Assembly: GCF_012927205.1 (NCBI RefSeq)
Contig: NZ_JABBGC010000001.1
Location: 2,480,810-2,544,809 of the forward strand
Reading direction: 5' to 3'
Length of the DNA stretch: 64,000 nt
Source of the DNA: Chitinophaga fulva
Lineage (GTDB): Bacteria; Bacteroidota; Bacteroidia; Chitinophagales; Chitinophagaceae
Each line of letters begins with the position of its first letter. The stretch's first letter is position 1. This document shows, one piece after another, positions 1 to 8,887 of this stretch. A program made the position numbers and the translations under genes. Under the pieces are notes generated by a model, which searched no databases, was not told where the DNA came from, and was given only the letters and a program-made list of their open reading frames with translations.

Positions 1-75
1 TAATATTTGTTTTCAAATAAATGCCAATAATTCTAAATTTTGGTAATTGTTGGTTTTTAAAATAAATCTATATAA

Positions 76-837
76 TTGATTATCAATAATTATACTAATA
101 AGCTGGAGGAACGGTTTAGAGAAAGAGCCTCTTTCTCTAGTGATGAATTACTTTCCTTTTTTAAGGAATGGGAACCAGATCTAAAAGAGACGACTTTTCG
201 CTGGCGAGTTTATGAATTAAAACAAAGAGGTTTCCTCCAGTCTGTTAAACGAGGGTTTTTTACCTTACGAACCAAGCCAGTCTTTGAATTGTCAGTTTCT
301 GACGTCGGGATAAAAGCATATAAAAGGATTTTAAAATCATATCCCCATATTCGGGCGTGTGTGTGGAACACGCAAAATTTAAGCAAGCTTATGCTACATC
401 AACCCGCACGTTCGTGGGATGTATTGGAAGTAGAAAGTGATGCATTTGATTTGGTCTGGGAGAATGTAATAAGTGATGGGATCGGCCTGCCAATCAACGC
501 ACATCATCATGGCTCTATAGAATATGTTAATGCTAACAGTTCAACGCCCAAGTATTTTATAAAAAAGTTATTGACCCGTGCACCTGTTCAACCCGTAGCA
601 GGAGAGGAGTATGTACTTCCTACACTAGAGAAGGTGTTGGTGGATATTTTTTGTGAACCAGATTTTTTCTTCACCTTTGCGGGCAGTGAATATTCGGTAA
701 TGCTGAATAACGCATACCATCACTTCGCAGTAGACTTTGCAAAATTGCTTCAGTATTCAGGCCGCCGCAACAAAGCAAAGGAGTTGAAAGACCTTATGCT
801 TACAACTACCGACATACCCCCAAATCTAGTGGCATGA
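76..837 (+). CDS. AbiEi-like antitoxin of a type IV toxin-antitoxin pair (DUF6577-like)
   Basis: Predicted antitoxin and autorepressor of the AbiE system. Residues about 20-65 look like a winged helix-turn-helix (SSDELLSFF, then TFRWRVYELKQRGFL, then a basic wing), the usual N-terminal domain of AbiEi proteins. The rest is an alpha/beta domain I cannot assign by motif. The start is TTG at 76: a stop codon lies directly before it and the next in-frame ATG is near residue 106, inside conserved-looking sequence. The stop overlaps the toxin start by four bases (ATGA), so the two are translationally coupled. In known AbiE pairs the antitoxin represses its own operon and counters the toxin without direct binding. 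The gene looks AT-richer than its neighbours, which suggests acquisition. Confidence 0.7.
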   Translation: MIINNYTNKLEERFRERASFSSDELLSFFKEWEPDLKETTFRWRVYELKQRGFLQSVKRGFFTLRTKPVFELSVSDVGIKAYKRILKSYPHIRACVWNTQNLSKLMLHQPARSWDVLEVESDAFDLVWENVISDGIGLPINAHHHGSIEYVNANSSTPKYFIKKLLTRAPVQPVAGEEYVLPTLEKVLVDIFCEPDFFFTFAGSEYSVMLNNAYHHFAVDFAKLLQYSGRRNKAKELKDLMLTTTDIPPNLVA

Positions 838-1997
838 TACACACAAATTCTTTTTCAGCCGAATGGCTGGAATATAAACGACAGGAGTCCGGCAGGGATC
901 CGGGGCTGATTGAGAAAATGATCTACGCTCTTCACCTGGTAGAACAGCTACAGGTAAGTGGACTACCTTTTATATTCAAAGGAGGAACAAGCCTGGTGCT
1001 GCTGATGACAGAACCGCGCAGGTTTTCAGTTGATATTGATATCGTGGTAGCTGAAACCACAACCAGGGAAGAACTGGAACATTATCTTCAAAAGGTAACT
1101 GCAAGCAGCACTTTTATCCGCGTGGAGTTAGACGAGCGACGTAGCTACAAAGGAGAGATACCTAAAGCCCATTATAAATTCATCTATACTTCCAACGTAC
1201 CAAACAAACGGGGACACGAGGTGTTTCAAAAACCCGAAGCAGAAATACTGTTAGATGTACTCTTTGCCGAGAACCCTTACCCGGCAATAGTTGAAAAACC
1301 GGTGCTCAGCTCCTGGCTGGAAAATAATGGAGATCCTGTCTACGTCAGCGTGCCATGTATCAATTCAATCACCGGTGATAAGATGGTCGCCTTCGCACCC
1401 TGTACTACCGGTGTACCTTACTTTGCCAAAAAAGAGCGCGAAATCATTAAACAACTTTTTGATGTCGGCAATCTGTTCGATCAGATAGATGATGTGGAGC
1501 TGGTACGTAAAGCCTATCATATAGCTGCTACTGCTGAAATGAAATACAGGTCAGAACGTAATATTGCTTCCATTGAGCAGATACTACAGGACACCATCGA
1601 CACAGCCCTGTTGCTTGCAACCCCTAAATGTGCGGCCGGTAATGAGGCCAAATTAGAAGAATTGCGGACTGGTATTAAGCAATTTACTCATTTTGTTTTC
1701 GATCAAAAAGGGTTTAAGGTAGAAGATGCATTACTGTCCACAGCTAAAGCGGCCTATCTGGCAGCCTACCTGCTGAAAGGAGAAACAGGCCCACTAAAGC
1801 GTTTTGATAAAGCAACTTTTGATATGAAAACTTTCTTAATCGCTCACCAAGAGTTCAATTTCCTCAACAAGAAAATCAAGTTTGTAAAAGGAGGCGAGGC
1901 CTTGTTTTACTGGTTTCATACAATCAACTTGTTGCATCCGCCGTTATCTGAATTCTCCCTCGAAGTAGCTACAACTACAGCTAAAGAGATAACATAA
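834..1997 (+). CDS. AbiEii/AbiGii-family nucleotidyltransferase toxin
   Basis: Toxin half of the AbiE pair, a DNA polymerase beta-like nucleotidyltransferase. Visible motifs are KGGTSLVLL at residues 49-57 (the GGTS/GS loop), RRFSVDIDIVV at 62-72 with the metal-binding D67 and D69, and GDKMVAFAP from residue 181, which matches the conserved lysine motif of AbiEii proteins. The following KQLFDVGNLFD resembles the family's KDLYD motif. Related toxins modify tRNA or other nucleic acid with nucleotides and stop growth; some give phage abortive infection. The length (387 aa) is slightly above the usual 300 or so. The 4-base overlap with the upstream antitoxin supports the pairing. Substrate unknown. 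Confidence 0.85.
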   Translation: MIHTNSFSAEWLEYKRQESGRDPGLIEKMIYALHLVEQLQVSGLPFIFKGGTSLVLLMTEPRRFSVDIDIVVAETTTREELEHYLQKVTASSTFIRVELDERRSYKGEIPKAHYKFIYTSNVPNKRGHEVFQKPEAEILLDVLFAENPYPAIVEKPVLSSWLENNGDPVYVSVPCINSITGDKMVAFAPCTTGVPYFAKKEREIIKQLFDVGNLFDQIDDVELVRKAYHIAATAEMKYRSERNIASIEQILQDTIDTALLLATPKCAAGNEAKLEELRTGIKQFTHFVFDQKGFKVEDALLSTAKAAYLAAYLLKGETGPLKRFDKATFDMKTFLIAHQEFNFLNKKIKFVKGGEALFYWFHTINLLHPPLSEFSLEVATTTAKEIT

Positions 1998-2161
1998 CAG
2001 GGCCGAATAACCGGGAAACCTGATCAATATTAGCCCATCCTTATAAGAGTTAAAAATTCCTGACTTCTGAGATATGGTGTCCTGCTGTCGAGAATCAATG
2101 TGCAAGTCAGGCAGATTGTTTAGATATTTTTTAAAAAAACGTATCGTAAGGTCCATCAGAT

Positions 2162-2199
2162 ACATAAAAAAACCGCTATGACAGCGGCTTTTTTATGTC
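2162..2199. terminator. Bidirectional rho-independent terminator
   Basis: A stem with core ACCGCT / AGCGGC-type pairing is flanked by an A-run on the left and a T-run on the right, so it would work in both directions. It separates the AbiE toxin gene from the convergent MFS gene. Confidence 0.85.
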
Positions 2200-2210
2200 A
2201 TTTACTCACC

Positions 2211-3476
2211 TTACACATTCGCTTCTACAGATAATGACTGTATTGGAAGTGGTTGTTCCGCAGCTGTTTCCTTCACTTCCGGTTTTCTTTCTTCTGCCTC
2301 TTTCCATTTCGTTTTTACCAAAAACAGGAACGTGATAACCGCTATAATGCCATAAGCTATGCCCAGGGTCACCTGGTTGGTGATGGAGATGGTATTTACC
2401 ATCAAGGAGCTCATGATAGAAGTCACTACTGCAAACCCACCACCTGTTAAACCGCTTGCTTTGCCTGCATATTGAGGAAAACGGATCAAACAATATGACA
2501 TCAGGTTATTGAAGATGAACCCGGATGTGCTGTGCAGCAGGAAAACATAGGTTAATAGCGTGAATAGATTGTGGAAGTGGCGTGTCAGCGGTATCATCAT
2601 GGCTACTACGAGCAACTGTGCTACACTGGCTACCATTAGTTTTTTGCCCAGCGGTTTACTCACGAGCATTCTTGATACCGTTCCGCCGATCATCACTGAT
2701 ACTCCGGAGAATAATGAACAATAGCCTGTTGTGGTGGCTGAGAAGTGCAACTGCTGCTCGATCAGAAATGGGCTGCACATGCCATACAGTAATATCAGAC
2801 CATAGCTCAGTCCAAGTACTATCATACCTGCCGTAAAATCCGGTGTTTTGATCATGGTGCCATACGCTTGTGCCATTGATCGTACGCTAAAAGGCTGCGC
2901 CGCTTTCATCGATTCGCCGCCAATGATCAGTTCAACTACAAAGAAAACCAGTCCGAAGTAACCCAGGAACATGAAGTTGGAGGACCAGCCCCAGGTTGTC
3001 TGAAAAAATCCACCCAGGAAAGGCGCTACGATTGGCGCGATAGCCCAGATCACCGAGAACATGCTCGTGTATTTCTTTAATGCTTCTCCTTTATAAAGGT
3101 CTATAAAAAAGGCGCGTTTGCTGATGGCAATCACTGCAACAGTAAACCCCTGCAGTATACGCATGGCATAGATCATCTGCAGATTGGTGGAATAGGCAAT
3201 GATAAAGCTGGCCGCGCTGAATACCAGTATGGATATCATATTGGGCATATAACGGCCATAGGTGTCAATGAGCCCGCCTACGATCAGTTGCGAAATACCA
3301 TAGCTGATGATGAAGAGTGAAAGCGTAAGTTGAATGGAGGCCGGTGAAGTGTGTAGTTGCACCGCCATGTCGGGTAAGGAGGGGATGAATACATCCATGG
3401 CAAACCCCGATAATGGTATCAGGCATAACGACATGATTGTATTCCATCCTGTTCTTGATTCTTTGATCCTTCTCAT
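2211..3476 (-). CDS. MFS transporter, Bcr/CflA multidrug-efflux type
   Basis: Inner-membrane proton-driven exporter of 421 aa with about 12 hydrophobic segments. The first helix contains the motif SGFAMDVFIPSLPDM, typical of the Bcr/CflA drug-resistance subfamily (a conserved D in TM1 followed by YLPALP-like sequence). The loop between TM2 and TM3 reads GGLIDTYGRYMPN, a variant of the MFS motif A. TM5 contains APIVAPFLGGFF, matching the antiporter motif C. The C-terminal tail after about residue 395 is charged and cytoplasmic. It lies downstream of an AraC-type regulator on the same strand, which may control it. The substrate cannot be read from sequence. Confidence 0.88.
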   Translation of the reverse strand: MRRIKESRTGWNTIMSLCLIPLSGFAMDVFIPSLPDMAVQLHTSPASIQLTLSLFIISYGISQLIVGGLIDTYGRYMPNMISILVFSAASFIIAYSTNLQMIYAMRILQGFTVAVIAISKRAFFIDLYKGEALKKYTSMFSVIWAIAPIVAPFLGGFFQTTWGWSSNFMFLGYFGLVFFVVELIIGGESMKAAQPFSVRSMAQAYGTMIKTPDFTAGMIVLGLSYGLILLYGMCSPFLIEQQLHFSATTTGYCSLFSGVSVMIGGTVSRMLVSKPLGKKLMVASVAQLLVVAMMIPLTRHFHNLFTLLTYVFLLHSTSGFIFNNLMSYCLIRFPQYAGKASGLTGGGFAVVTSIMSSLMVNTISITNQVTLGIAYGIIAVITFLFLVKTKWKEAEERKPEVKETAAEQPLPIQSLSVEANV

Positions 3477-3587
3477 ACTTGTTGCTTTAAATTAGCGCTG
3501 TAAAGTTAGGAAGGCCGGTAACGGTAAACATTACACGTTTCAAAGGGATGATTATACAAATCAAATGTATTGCCGGTTGTTTATGGA

Positions 3588-4535
3588 TCAGGATAATTTC
3601 CCCGGTGCGGTAGTTTTTGTTCCTATGCGAAACTCCAAAGGTGTTTGGGTGGTGAACTGCTTAAAGTATTTATTGAAGTGAGAAGGGTATTCGAAGCCCA
3701 GTGCATAAGCAATCTCTGAAATGTTCCAATTGGTATTGCGCAGCAAAGTTTTCGCTTCGGTGATCACACGTTCATGAATAATTTCACGGGTGGTTTTATT
3801 CGTGTGTTTTTTTACTACACTGTTTAAGTGGTTTACATGCACATGTAGCAGACCGGCAAAATGGGCCGGTGTTAATAATTTCAACGGAGATTCAGGTGAG
3901 TCTACCGGGAACTGTTGGTTCAGTAAGGTGAGGAAATCCTTCACCAGCCGGTCGCGCACCATGGTAGCCGGCGTTTCGCGGCTTTGCTGTAAACGGATGC
4001 CTTCATGAATGACGAGTTGCAGCAGGTGGCGTATCATATCCCATTTAAAAGGATAGTCGGTGTGCTGCAGCATTTGCATTTGCGTGAAGTAGGTGCTTAT
4101 CCGTTGTCTATCTTCCCTTGTGAGCGGTATTACCGGCATCAGCGACGGATTGAACAATGGGCAGGCATATTGTATATCGGCGGGGATAGATCCTTCGATA
4201 AAGGGCGCGTTAAATAAACAATAGAAGCGGTTAAACGGGATATTTACCTCTATGGAAGTGGCCACGGCCGGATTGGTAAAAATCAGGCAGCATTGATTGA
4301 GCGGTATTTCCTGTTCATTATACAGCAGTATGCCACTAGCTTTTGCAGGCGTTTGGCTCAGGCATATTTTGAAATAGTCACGGCGATTGAAAGGTGTTTT
4401 GCGGGTGCAAGTCAGGGCTTCGCGAACATTAAAATGTGCTTTGCCGGATTCACGAAGGAGGTCTGAGGGAATGTCCTGGCCGGTGCGTTTGTAAAACTGC
4501 ACCAGTGATTCAGTGGGAATGAGTTTGTCTGCCAT
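3588..4535 (-). CDS. AraC-family transcriptional regulator
   Basis: A 315-residue DNA-binding regulator. The C-terminal 100 residues form the two-helix-turn-helix AraC domain. The second helix-turn-helix is clear as NISEIAYALGFEYPSHFNKYFKQFTTQTPLEFR, quoted here only as a region (about residues 268-300) with key residues IAYALGF, HFNKYFK and TPLEFR. The N-terminal 200 residues form a cupin-like sensing domain of the kind found in Bacteroidota AraC proteins. It is transcribed toward the MFS gene 111 bases downstream and may regulate that exporter. A good -7 promoter box lies just upstream. Confidence 0.88.
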   Translation of the reverse strand: MADKLIPTESLVQFYKRTGQDIPSDLLRESGKAHFNVREALTCTRKTPFNRRDYFKICLSQTPAKASGILLYNEQEIPLNQCCLIFTNPAVATSIEVNIPFNRFYCLFNAPFIEGSIPADIQYACPLFNPSLMPVIPLTREDRQRISTYFTQMQMLQHTDYPFKWDMIRHLLQLVIHEGIRLQQSRETPATMVRDRLVKDFLTLLNQQFPVDSPESPLKLLTPAHFAGLLHVHVNHLNSVVKKHTNKTTREIIHERVITEAKTLLRNTNWNISEIAYALGFEYPSHFNKYFKQFTTQTPLEFRIGTKTTAPGKLS

Positions 4536-4557
4536 AGCTTTTGGACATTATATAATT

Positions 4558-4565
4558 CAAAGGTA
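4558..4565 (-). promoter_or_regulatory. Bacteroidota -7 promoter box for the AraC gene
   Basis: TACCTTTG on the minus strand matches the TAnnTTTG -7 consensus and would start transcription about 18 bases before the AraC start codon. No clear -33 TTTG lies at the right distance, so the call is tentative. Confidence 0.45.
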
Positions 4566-4671
4566 ATGAATTTAATGCATGTGATCTGTATCATGCAGGC
4601 ACATCCCCCAAATAGGAACTGCAATGACATTACCGCCATAAGCCGTAGTTTCAGTGTAGCATATGTTTTTT

Positions 4672-4697
4672 ATTATTTAACCCAATTATTTAACCCA
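4672..4697. repeat. Perfect tandem 13-bp repeat upstream of metallopeptidase gene
   Basis: ATTATTTAACCCA occurs twice back to back (4672-4684 and 4685-4697), ending 13 bases before the start codon of the metallopeptidase gene. The octamer-plus GTGTAGCAT also appears twice nearby (4654-4662 and 4704-4712, the latter running into the ATG). These could be a regulator's direct-repeat site or slippage repeats. Confidence 0.6.
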
Positions 4698-4710
4698 AAA
4701 TCTGTGTAGC

Positions 4711-5496
4711 ATGAAACACTCTAATGGACTCCACATTAGCGCTGCAATCTGTATTGTAGCTTTAACGACCCTCTTTTTTTCCTGTTCAAAGAACGACAAA
4801 GACCTGAAAGACCCGTCACCGGTTCCCAATGCAAAAGAAGAGATGACAAACTACCTGGTAAATCAGGGATTTGATCAGCAACACATTGTCTTTGATAAAG
4901 ACCGTGTTGTTATTGAAGGTGATATTGTTATCACTATTCCTGAACTCAAAAAACGTGTTGCCGATTGGAAAGCAGAACAAAAGTCTGGCGTACCGCAAAC
5001 AGAACAACGAAGAGGTACCTACATTGTAGGGAATGCCTATAATACCAATATCAAGTTTTATATCGATCCTGCCGTACCTACCGTGTGGAGGACTGCGATC
5101 GAAGGAGCAGTGAACAATTGGAATGCCGTGAATGGCACCCGTTTGGGCATGTCTATTGTCACCAACCAGGCGAGCGCCAATACCCGCGTCTTTATGGGGT
5201 ATGAAAATTCAAACTGGATCGCAAGGGCCTATCTGCCAGGATCAGATAGCAAACCAGGGGTAACTGTTGAAATTAATTCCAAATACAATACCCTTTCTGC
5301 CAGTCAGCAACTGTTTGCCATCACCCATGAATTTGGCCATACGATTGGGTTCCACCATACCAACCAGACCACTGGTACATTAATACCCGGAACTCCTACC
5401 ACAGATCCAAATTCTGTGATGAATTCAACTGTACTTCCCTGGAATGGATTTACAGCTGGAGATATCAAGGCAACACAGATATTATATCCACAATAA
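4711..5496 (+). CDS. Secreted HEXXHXXGXXH zinc metallopeptidase lipoprotein (M57-like)
   Basis: A 261-aa exported protease. The signal sequence ends in the lipobox FFSC (Cys at about residue 25), so it is likely a lipoprotein. The zinc site is HEFGHTIGFHH with H206, E207, H210 and H216, the metzincin-type HEXXHXXGXXH motif. Downstream, SVMNS is placed like a Met-turn. The layout (IKFYIDP followed by AVNNWNAVNG, then the zinc motif near the C-terminus) fits the M57 dual-action HEIGH peptidases. The region between lipobox and catalytic domain (about residues 30-100) may be a pro-segment. It has its own terminator and no operon partners. Confidence 0.85.
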   Translation: MKHSNGLHISAAICIVALTTLFFSCSKNDKDLKDPSPVPNAKEEMTNYLVNQGFDQQHIVFDKDRVVIEGDIVITIPELKKRVADWKAEQKSGVPQTEQRRGTYIVGNAYNTNIKFYIDPAVPTVWRTAIEGAVNNWNAVNGTRLGMSIVTNQASANTRVFMGYENSNWIARAYLPGSDSKPGVTVEINSKYNTLSASQQLFAITHEFGHTIGFHHTNQTTGTLIPGTPTTDPNSVMNSTVLPWNGFTAGDIKATQILYPQ

Positions 5497-5518
5497 CTCA
5501 AGTTGTAAGAAGGTCTTT

Positions 5519-5553
5519 GAGGCTGGCTGAAAATATTTTCAGCCAGCCTTTTT
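5519..5553 (+). terminator. Rho-independent terminator
   Basis: The stem AGGCTGGCTGAAAA pairs with TTTTCAGCCAGCCT and is followed by a T-run. It lies 23 bases after the metallopeptidase stop and next to the stop of the convergent epoxide-hydrolase-like gene. Confidence 0.88.
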
Positions 5554-5557
5554 AGTT

Positions 5558-6736
5558 TTACTTCACACTTTTAAAAAACGTATCCACTTCTCCCGCCCAT
5601 ATTTCCGGCGCTTCCAGTGCTGCAAAGTGACCACCTTTTTCTATCACCGTAAACCGCTTTACATTCACTTTTCTCTCTGCCCATTCTTTTGGGGTGGGTG
5701 CGTCGCCGGAGAACACCGCCACACCGGTGGGCGTGTTTACTTTTTGGCTTGAAGCCAGCTGTTGAAAGCTTCCTACAGCGTAGGTACGCATGGAAGAATT
5801 GATGGTTTGGCTGACCCAGTAGATCATCACGTTGGTTAGCAGCTCGTCTTTGCTGAAGTGATCTTCTATAACGCCGCCGGGTGTACGCCAGGTGTTGAAT
5901 TTTTCGATGATCCAGGAAGCCAGGCCTGCAGGTGAGTCGTTCAGGCCATATGCCTGCGTTTGTGGTTTGGTGGCGTGCAACATGGCATAGGCGCCTTCTT
6001 TGAACCACCATTGCTGTATAAACTGCCCGAATGCCTGTTCTGCCGGGGACATGGTGCTCCAATCTTCAGTACCGTTAGGATACCCCACGTCTGTGAGATG
6101 GATGGCTGCTACGTTTTCAGGATACAGGTTGGCGAGTGATTTGACGATACCGCTGCCTACGTCTCCACCGGCGGCGAAGAATGTTTGATAACCGAGCACA
6201 TCCTTCATTAGGGTGGCAAATACTTTGGCGGAGCCGTCATCGGTCATGGCTACACGACCGGAGAAACCGAAACCGGGAATAGAAGGGATGACGAGATCAT
6301 AGTCTTTTGTTAACAACGGAATGACTTTGTGGAAACGATAGAAACAGTCAGGCCAGCCGTGCACCAGCAGCAGGGGTTTTGCATGGGCATTGGCACTTTT
6401 GATGTGCAGGAAATGAATGGTAACGCCATCTATTTCCACGGTAAACTGAGGGAATTTGTTGAGGGCAGCTTCCTGCTTGCGCCAGTCGTAACCGTTTTGC
6501 CAGTACGTTACCAGGCTTTGAAGAAATATGGAGTCCGTACCATATTGCCAGCCAATGTTTTCCGGGGCGTCAGGCCAGCGGGTTTGGCGGAGGCGGTTGT
6601 TAAGATCGTCCAGTACAGTTTGTTGTACGTCAATTTTGAAAGGTTTTACGGTAAACATACGGTCGTTTATTGTAGGTTGTGAAAATGCGGTTATGGCTAA
6701 AACAGTGACAGTGAATAACAGAACGACTTGTTTCAT
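5558..6736 (-). CDS. Exported epoxide-hydrolase-family alpha/beta hydrolase
   Basis: A 392-aa enzyme with an N-terminal signal peptide (residues 1-19, ending AFSQ), the EHN domain of epoxide hydrolases (about 30-140, with PFKIDVQQTVLDDL and RLRQTRWPD), and an alpha/beta hydrolase core. The oxyanion motif is HGWPD at 126-130. The nucleophile elbow is GGDVGSG with Asp192, where the usual sequence is GGDWGS. The general-base His370 lies in EKGGHFAALEAPE. An Asp nucleophile indicates an epoxide hydrolase or haloalkane dehalogenase type of reaction rather than a Ser esterase. The signal peptide would place it in the periplasm, unusual for soluble members but common among Bacteroidota homologues. 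Confidence 0.88.
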   Translation of the reverse strand: MKQVVLLFTVTVLAITAFSQPTINDRMFTVKPFKIDVQQTVLDDLNNRLRQTRWPDAPENIGWQYGTDSIFLQSLVTYWQNGYDWRKQEAALNKFPQFTVEIDGVTIHFLHIKSANAHAKPLLLVHGWPDCFYRFHKVIPLLTKDYDLVIPSIPGFGFSGRVAMTDDGSAKVFATLMKDVLGYQTFFAAGGDVGSGIVKSLANLYPENVAAIHLTDVGYPNGTEDWSTMSPAEQAFGQFIQQWWFKEGAYAMLHATKPQTQAYGLNDSPAGLASWIIEKFNTWRTPGGVIEDHFSKDELLTNVMIYWVSQTINSSMRTYAVGSFQQLASSQKVNTPTGVAVFSGDAPTPKEWAERKVNVKRFTVIEKGGHFAALEAPEIWAGEVDTFFKSVK

Positions 6737-7007
6737 AGTATTTTGTATTTAATGAAACAAAGTTCTAATTGGGAGATGACAACCTTATGTCAGCAGTAAA
6801 TCGATTTCAAAAAATAAAAAATCTTTTTTATAAAAATCAGCACGCAGGGCAAAAGTTTTGTTATCTGTATAATAAATTTCAGGGGGTGCATGTTGGTTTC
6901 CTATAATTTCCTTAACTTAAGGTTCTGTTTGTTAGCTTAACCCTGCTTGCCCTTTAAACCGTTAATCCTTGTCAGGGAGGGAGCTATACCATATCAAACC
7001 GCTTTTT

Positions 7008-8855
7008 ATGGCCTTGTATACCATTACCACCGTATCTATTGAAGAAGAACAATTCCGGCAGTTCCACTCTTTTCGCCTTGAACAGACTATTTCCGGGCAT
7101 CACCACTTTGAATTGAAAATAGGATATGAATGGCTTTCCAAGTCAGGCAACAACCCTATTTCAGCGGGGAAGTCCCTGTTAGGCAAAGAGATCCGTATTT
7201 CCGTCCAGCCGGTGGAAGCAGCCGGAGGTTTCCGTCCGATGCTGTTTAACGGCATTATTACCGCGGTCAGCGCCGGAAAGGAAGATGACGGTACCAACGG
7301 CAGCTGTGTCTTCAAAGGCAGCGGCCCATCCGTTTTATTGGATGCAGACCCGCACATCCGCGCTTATGAGCAACAGGACCTTGCTGCCATCGTTAATACC
7401 GTACTGAAAGCCTGTAATCCTTTTGCCAGCCGCCCGGAAGTGAAACCCGCCGCCAGCAGGCAGCTGAAATACATTGTACAGTACAAGGAAACGGGGTTTG
7501 ATTTCCTGCACCGCCTGTCACAACGATATGGTGAATGGTTCTTCTACAACGGCCAACAGCTGATCTTCGGGCAGTATACGCCGCAGAAAACTACGCTGGT
7601 GCACCAGGTGGACCTGATCAGCTTCGACCTGGAATTGCAGATAAAACCCAATAACCAGGCTACTAACGGGTACGACTATCGCCAGTATCAGATAGTGGAA
7701 GACGGTACCCAGCAAAAAACCGCGGGTAAAACTGATCCCTATACAGAACATGCACAGTCACTGAGCGAAAAACTGTTTCACCAGGCTTCGCTGTATAAAA
7801 TACCATTTGCGTTTACCAGCAACGCCAAAGCAGAAATGGATGAGCTTACCCTGCGCCGTAAAAAAGCGCGGATGGCCCAGATGGTGCGTATCAAAGGACG
7901 CAGCAAAAACACCAGTCTGCGGCTGGGAGACATCATCGAAATACAGGAAAGCGTGCTGTCTAACGCTACGCATGGCGAGTTTATGATCACTTCGCTGGAG
8001 CATCATTGCAACGGCAATGGTGACTATTACAACCTGTTTGAAGGCATCCCTGCTTCCGCAGCGGCCCCTGACCTGGAACTGGGACATGTGCCTTATTGTG
8101 AAGCCCAGAGCGCTGTGGTGACAGACAACTACGATCCTAAAGGCCTGGGCCGCATCAGGGTGCGGTTCAACTGGCAGAAGGGACAGACACCCTGGATACG
8201 CCTCATGCAGCCTCATGGCGGCGCCGATAAAGGATTTTACTTCATCCCAGAGGTGGGGGAGGAAGTGTGGGTGGACTTCGAAAACGGCAACGCAGAAGCG
8301 CCCTATGCCATCGCGGCGGCCTATAACGGTAACGCCAAAACGGGATACGGCGACGCACAGAACAATATCAAAGTCATCAAAACACGCAGCGGCCATACCA
8401 TCCGGCTGGATGATACCACCGGACAGGAAAGCATCACCATCCTCGATAAAGGCGGTAATATTGTGGTACTGGACACCAACGGCAGGAACATCACCATTAC
8501 AGCCCCCGAAAATATTAAGATCAATGCCCGCAACATCATCATGGATGCCAGGGAACGGGTAGATGTAAACGCCGGCACCAATATGACGCATGTAGCCGGT
8601 ATGAACATGAGCCAGATCGCCGGCATGAACATCCTCCACAATGCCGGTGATTCCATGAACCAATTCTCCGTGAATGATTATAAACTCACTGCCACCAATA
8701 TCACCAAAATAGCCATGGAAGGGATGGACGTACAGGCGAAGAAAATCGAAAAAACAGCGGAACAGATAAAAGTAGAAAGTTCAAAAGATGAGATGACCTT
8801 TAATTCCGGTAAATCGGTAGAGGTGAAAAGCGCAGAGAAATCAAAATTGTTCTGA
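7008..8855 (+). CDS. vgrG: VgrG-family spike protein (type VI secretion / contractile injection)
   Basis: Trimeric spike of a contractile injection machine, 615 aa. The N-terminal 350 residues correspond to the phage gp27-like base. The gp5-like OB fold follows, with YDPKGLGRIRVRFNW, PWIRLMQPHGGADKGFYFIP and GEEVWVDFENGNAEAP, all signature VgrG segments. The C-terminal 170 residues are a repetitive beta-helix needle with periodic AGMN / NITI / ARN repeats. ATG at 7008 was chosen over an in-frame TTG at 6969 because family members begin just before the ITTVSIEE-like strand. It opens a plus-strand run of effector genes. No tube, sheath or baseplate genes are in the window, so this is an orphan VgrG island. 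It could serve a T6SS subtype iii or another contractile injection system. Confidence 0.93.
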   Translation: MALYTITTVSIEEEQFRQFHSFRLEQTISGHHHFELKIGYEWLSKSGNNPISAGKSLLGKEIRISVQPVEAAGGFRPMLFNGIITAVSAGKEDDGTNGSCVFKGSGPSVLLDADPHIRAYEQQDLAAIVNTVLKACNPFASRPEVKPAASRQLKYIVQYKETGFDFLHRLSQRYGEWFFYNGQQLIFGQYTPQKTTLVHQVDLISFDLELQIKPNNQATNGYDYRQYQIVEDGTQQKTAGKTDPYTEHAQSLSEKLFHQASLYKIPFAFTSNAKAEMDELTLRRKKARMAQMVRIKGRSKNTSLRLGDIIEIQESVLSNATHGEFMITSLEHHCNGNGDYYNLFEGIPASAAAPDLELGHVPYCEAQSAVVTDNYDPKGLGRIRVRFNWQKGQTPWIRLMQPHGGADKGFYFIPEVGEEVWVDFENGNAEAPYAIAAAYNGNAKTGYGDAQNNIKVIKTRSGHTIRLDDTTGQESITILDKGGNIVVLDTNGRNITITAPENIKINARNIIMDARERVDVNAGTNMTHVAGMNMSQIAGMNILHNAGDSMNQFSVNDYKLTATNITKIAMEGMDVQAKKIEKTAEQIKVESSKDEMTFNSGKSVEVKSAEKSKLF

Positions 8856-8887
8856 TATCCCATCCACCATCTTTAAATTGAAAACCA

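Noticed and set aside
1944..2165. 73-residue minus-strand frame after the AbiE toxin gene
   Set aside because: Overlaps the toxin 3' end and its composition is not protein-like; no start signal.
6910..6922. Palindrome CCTTAACTTAAGG before vgrG as an operator
   Set aside because: Short and AT-rich, with no promoter boxes at useful spacing; chance occurrence cannot be excluded.
7758..8663. 301-residue minus-strand open frame opposite vgrG
   Set aside because: Shadow of the strongly supported vgrG reading frame; low-complexity composition and no start signal or family features.
8856..8887. Fusion of vgrG to the lipase-like gene by frameshift
   Set aside because: The vgrG stop is followed by a 32-base gap and a clear ATG start, and both proteins have complete ends.
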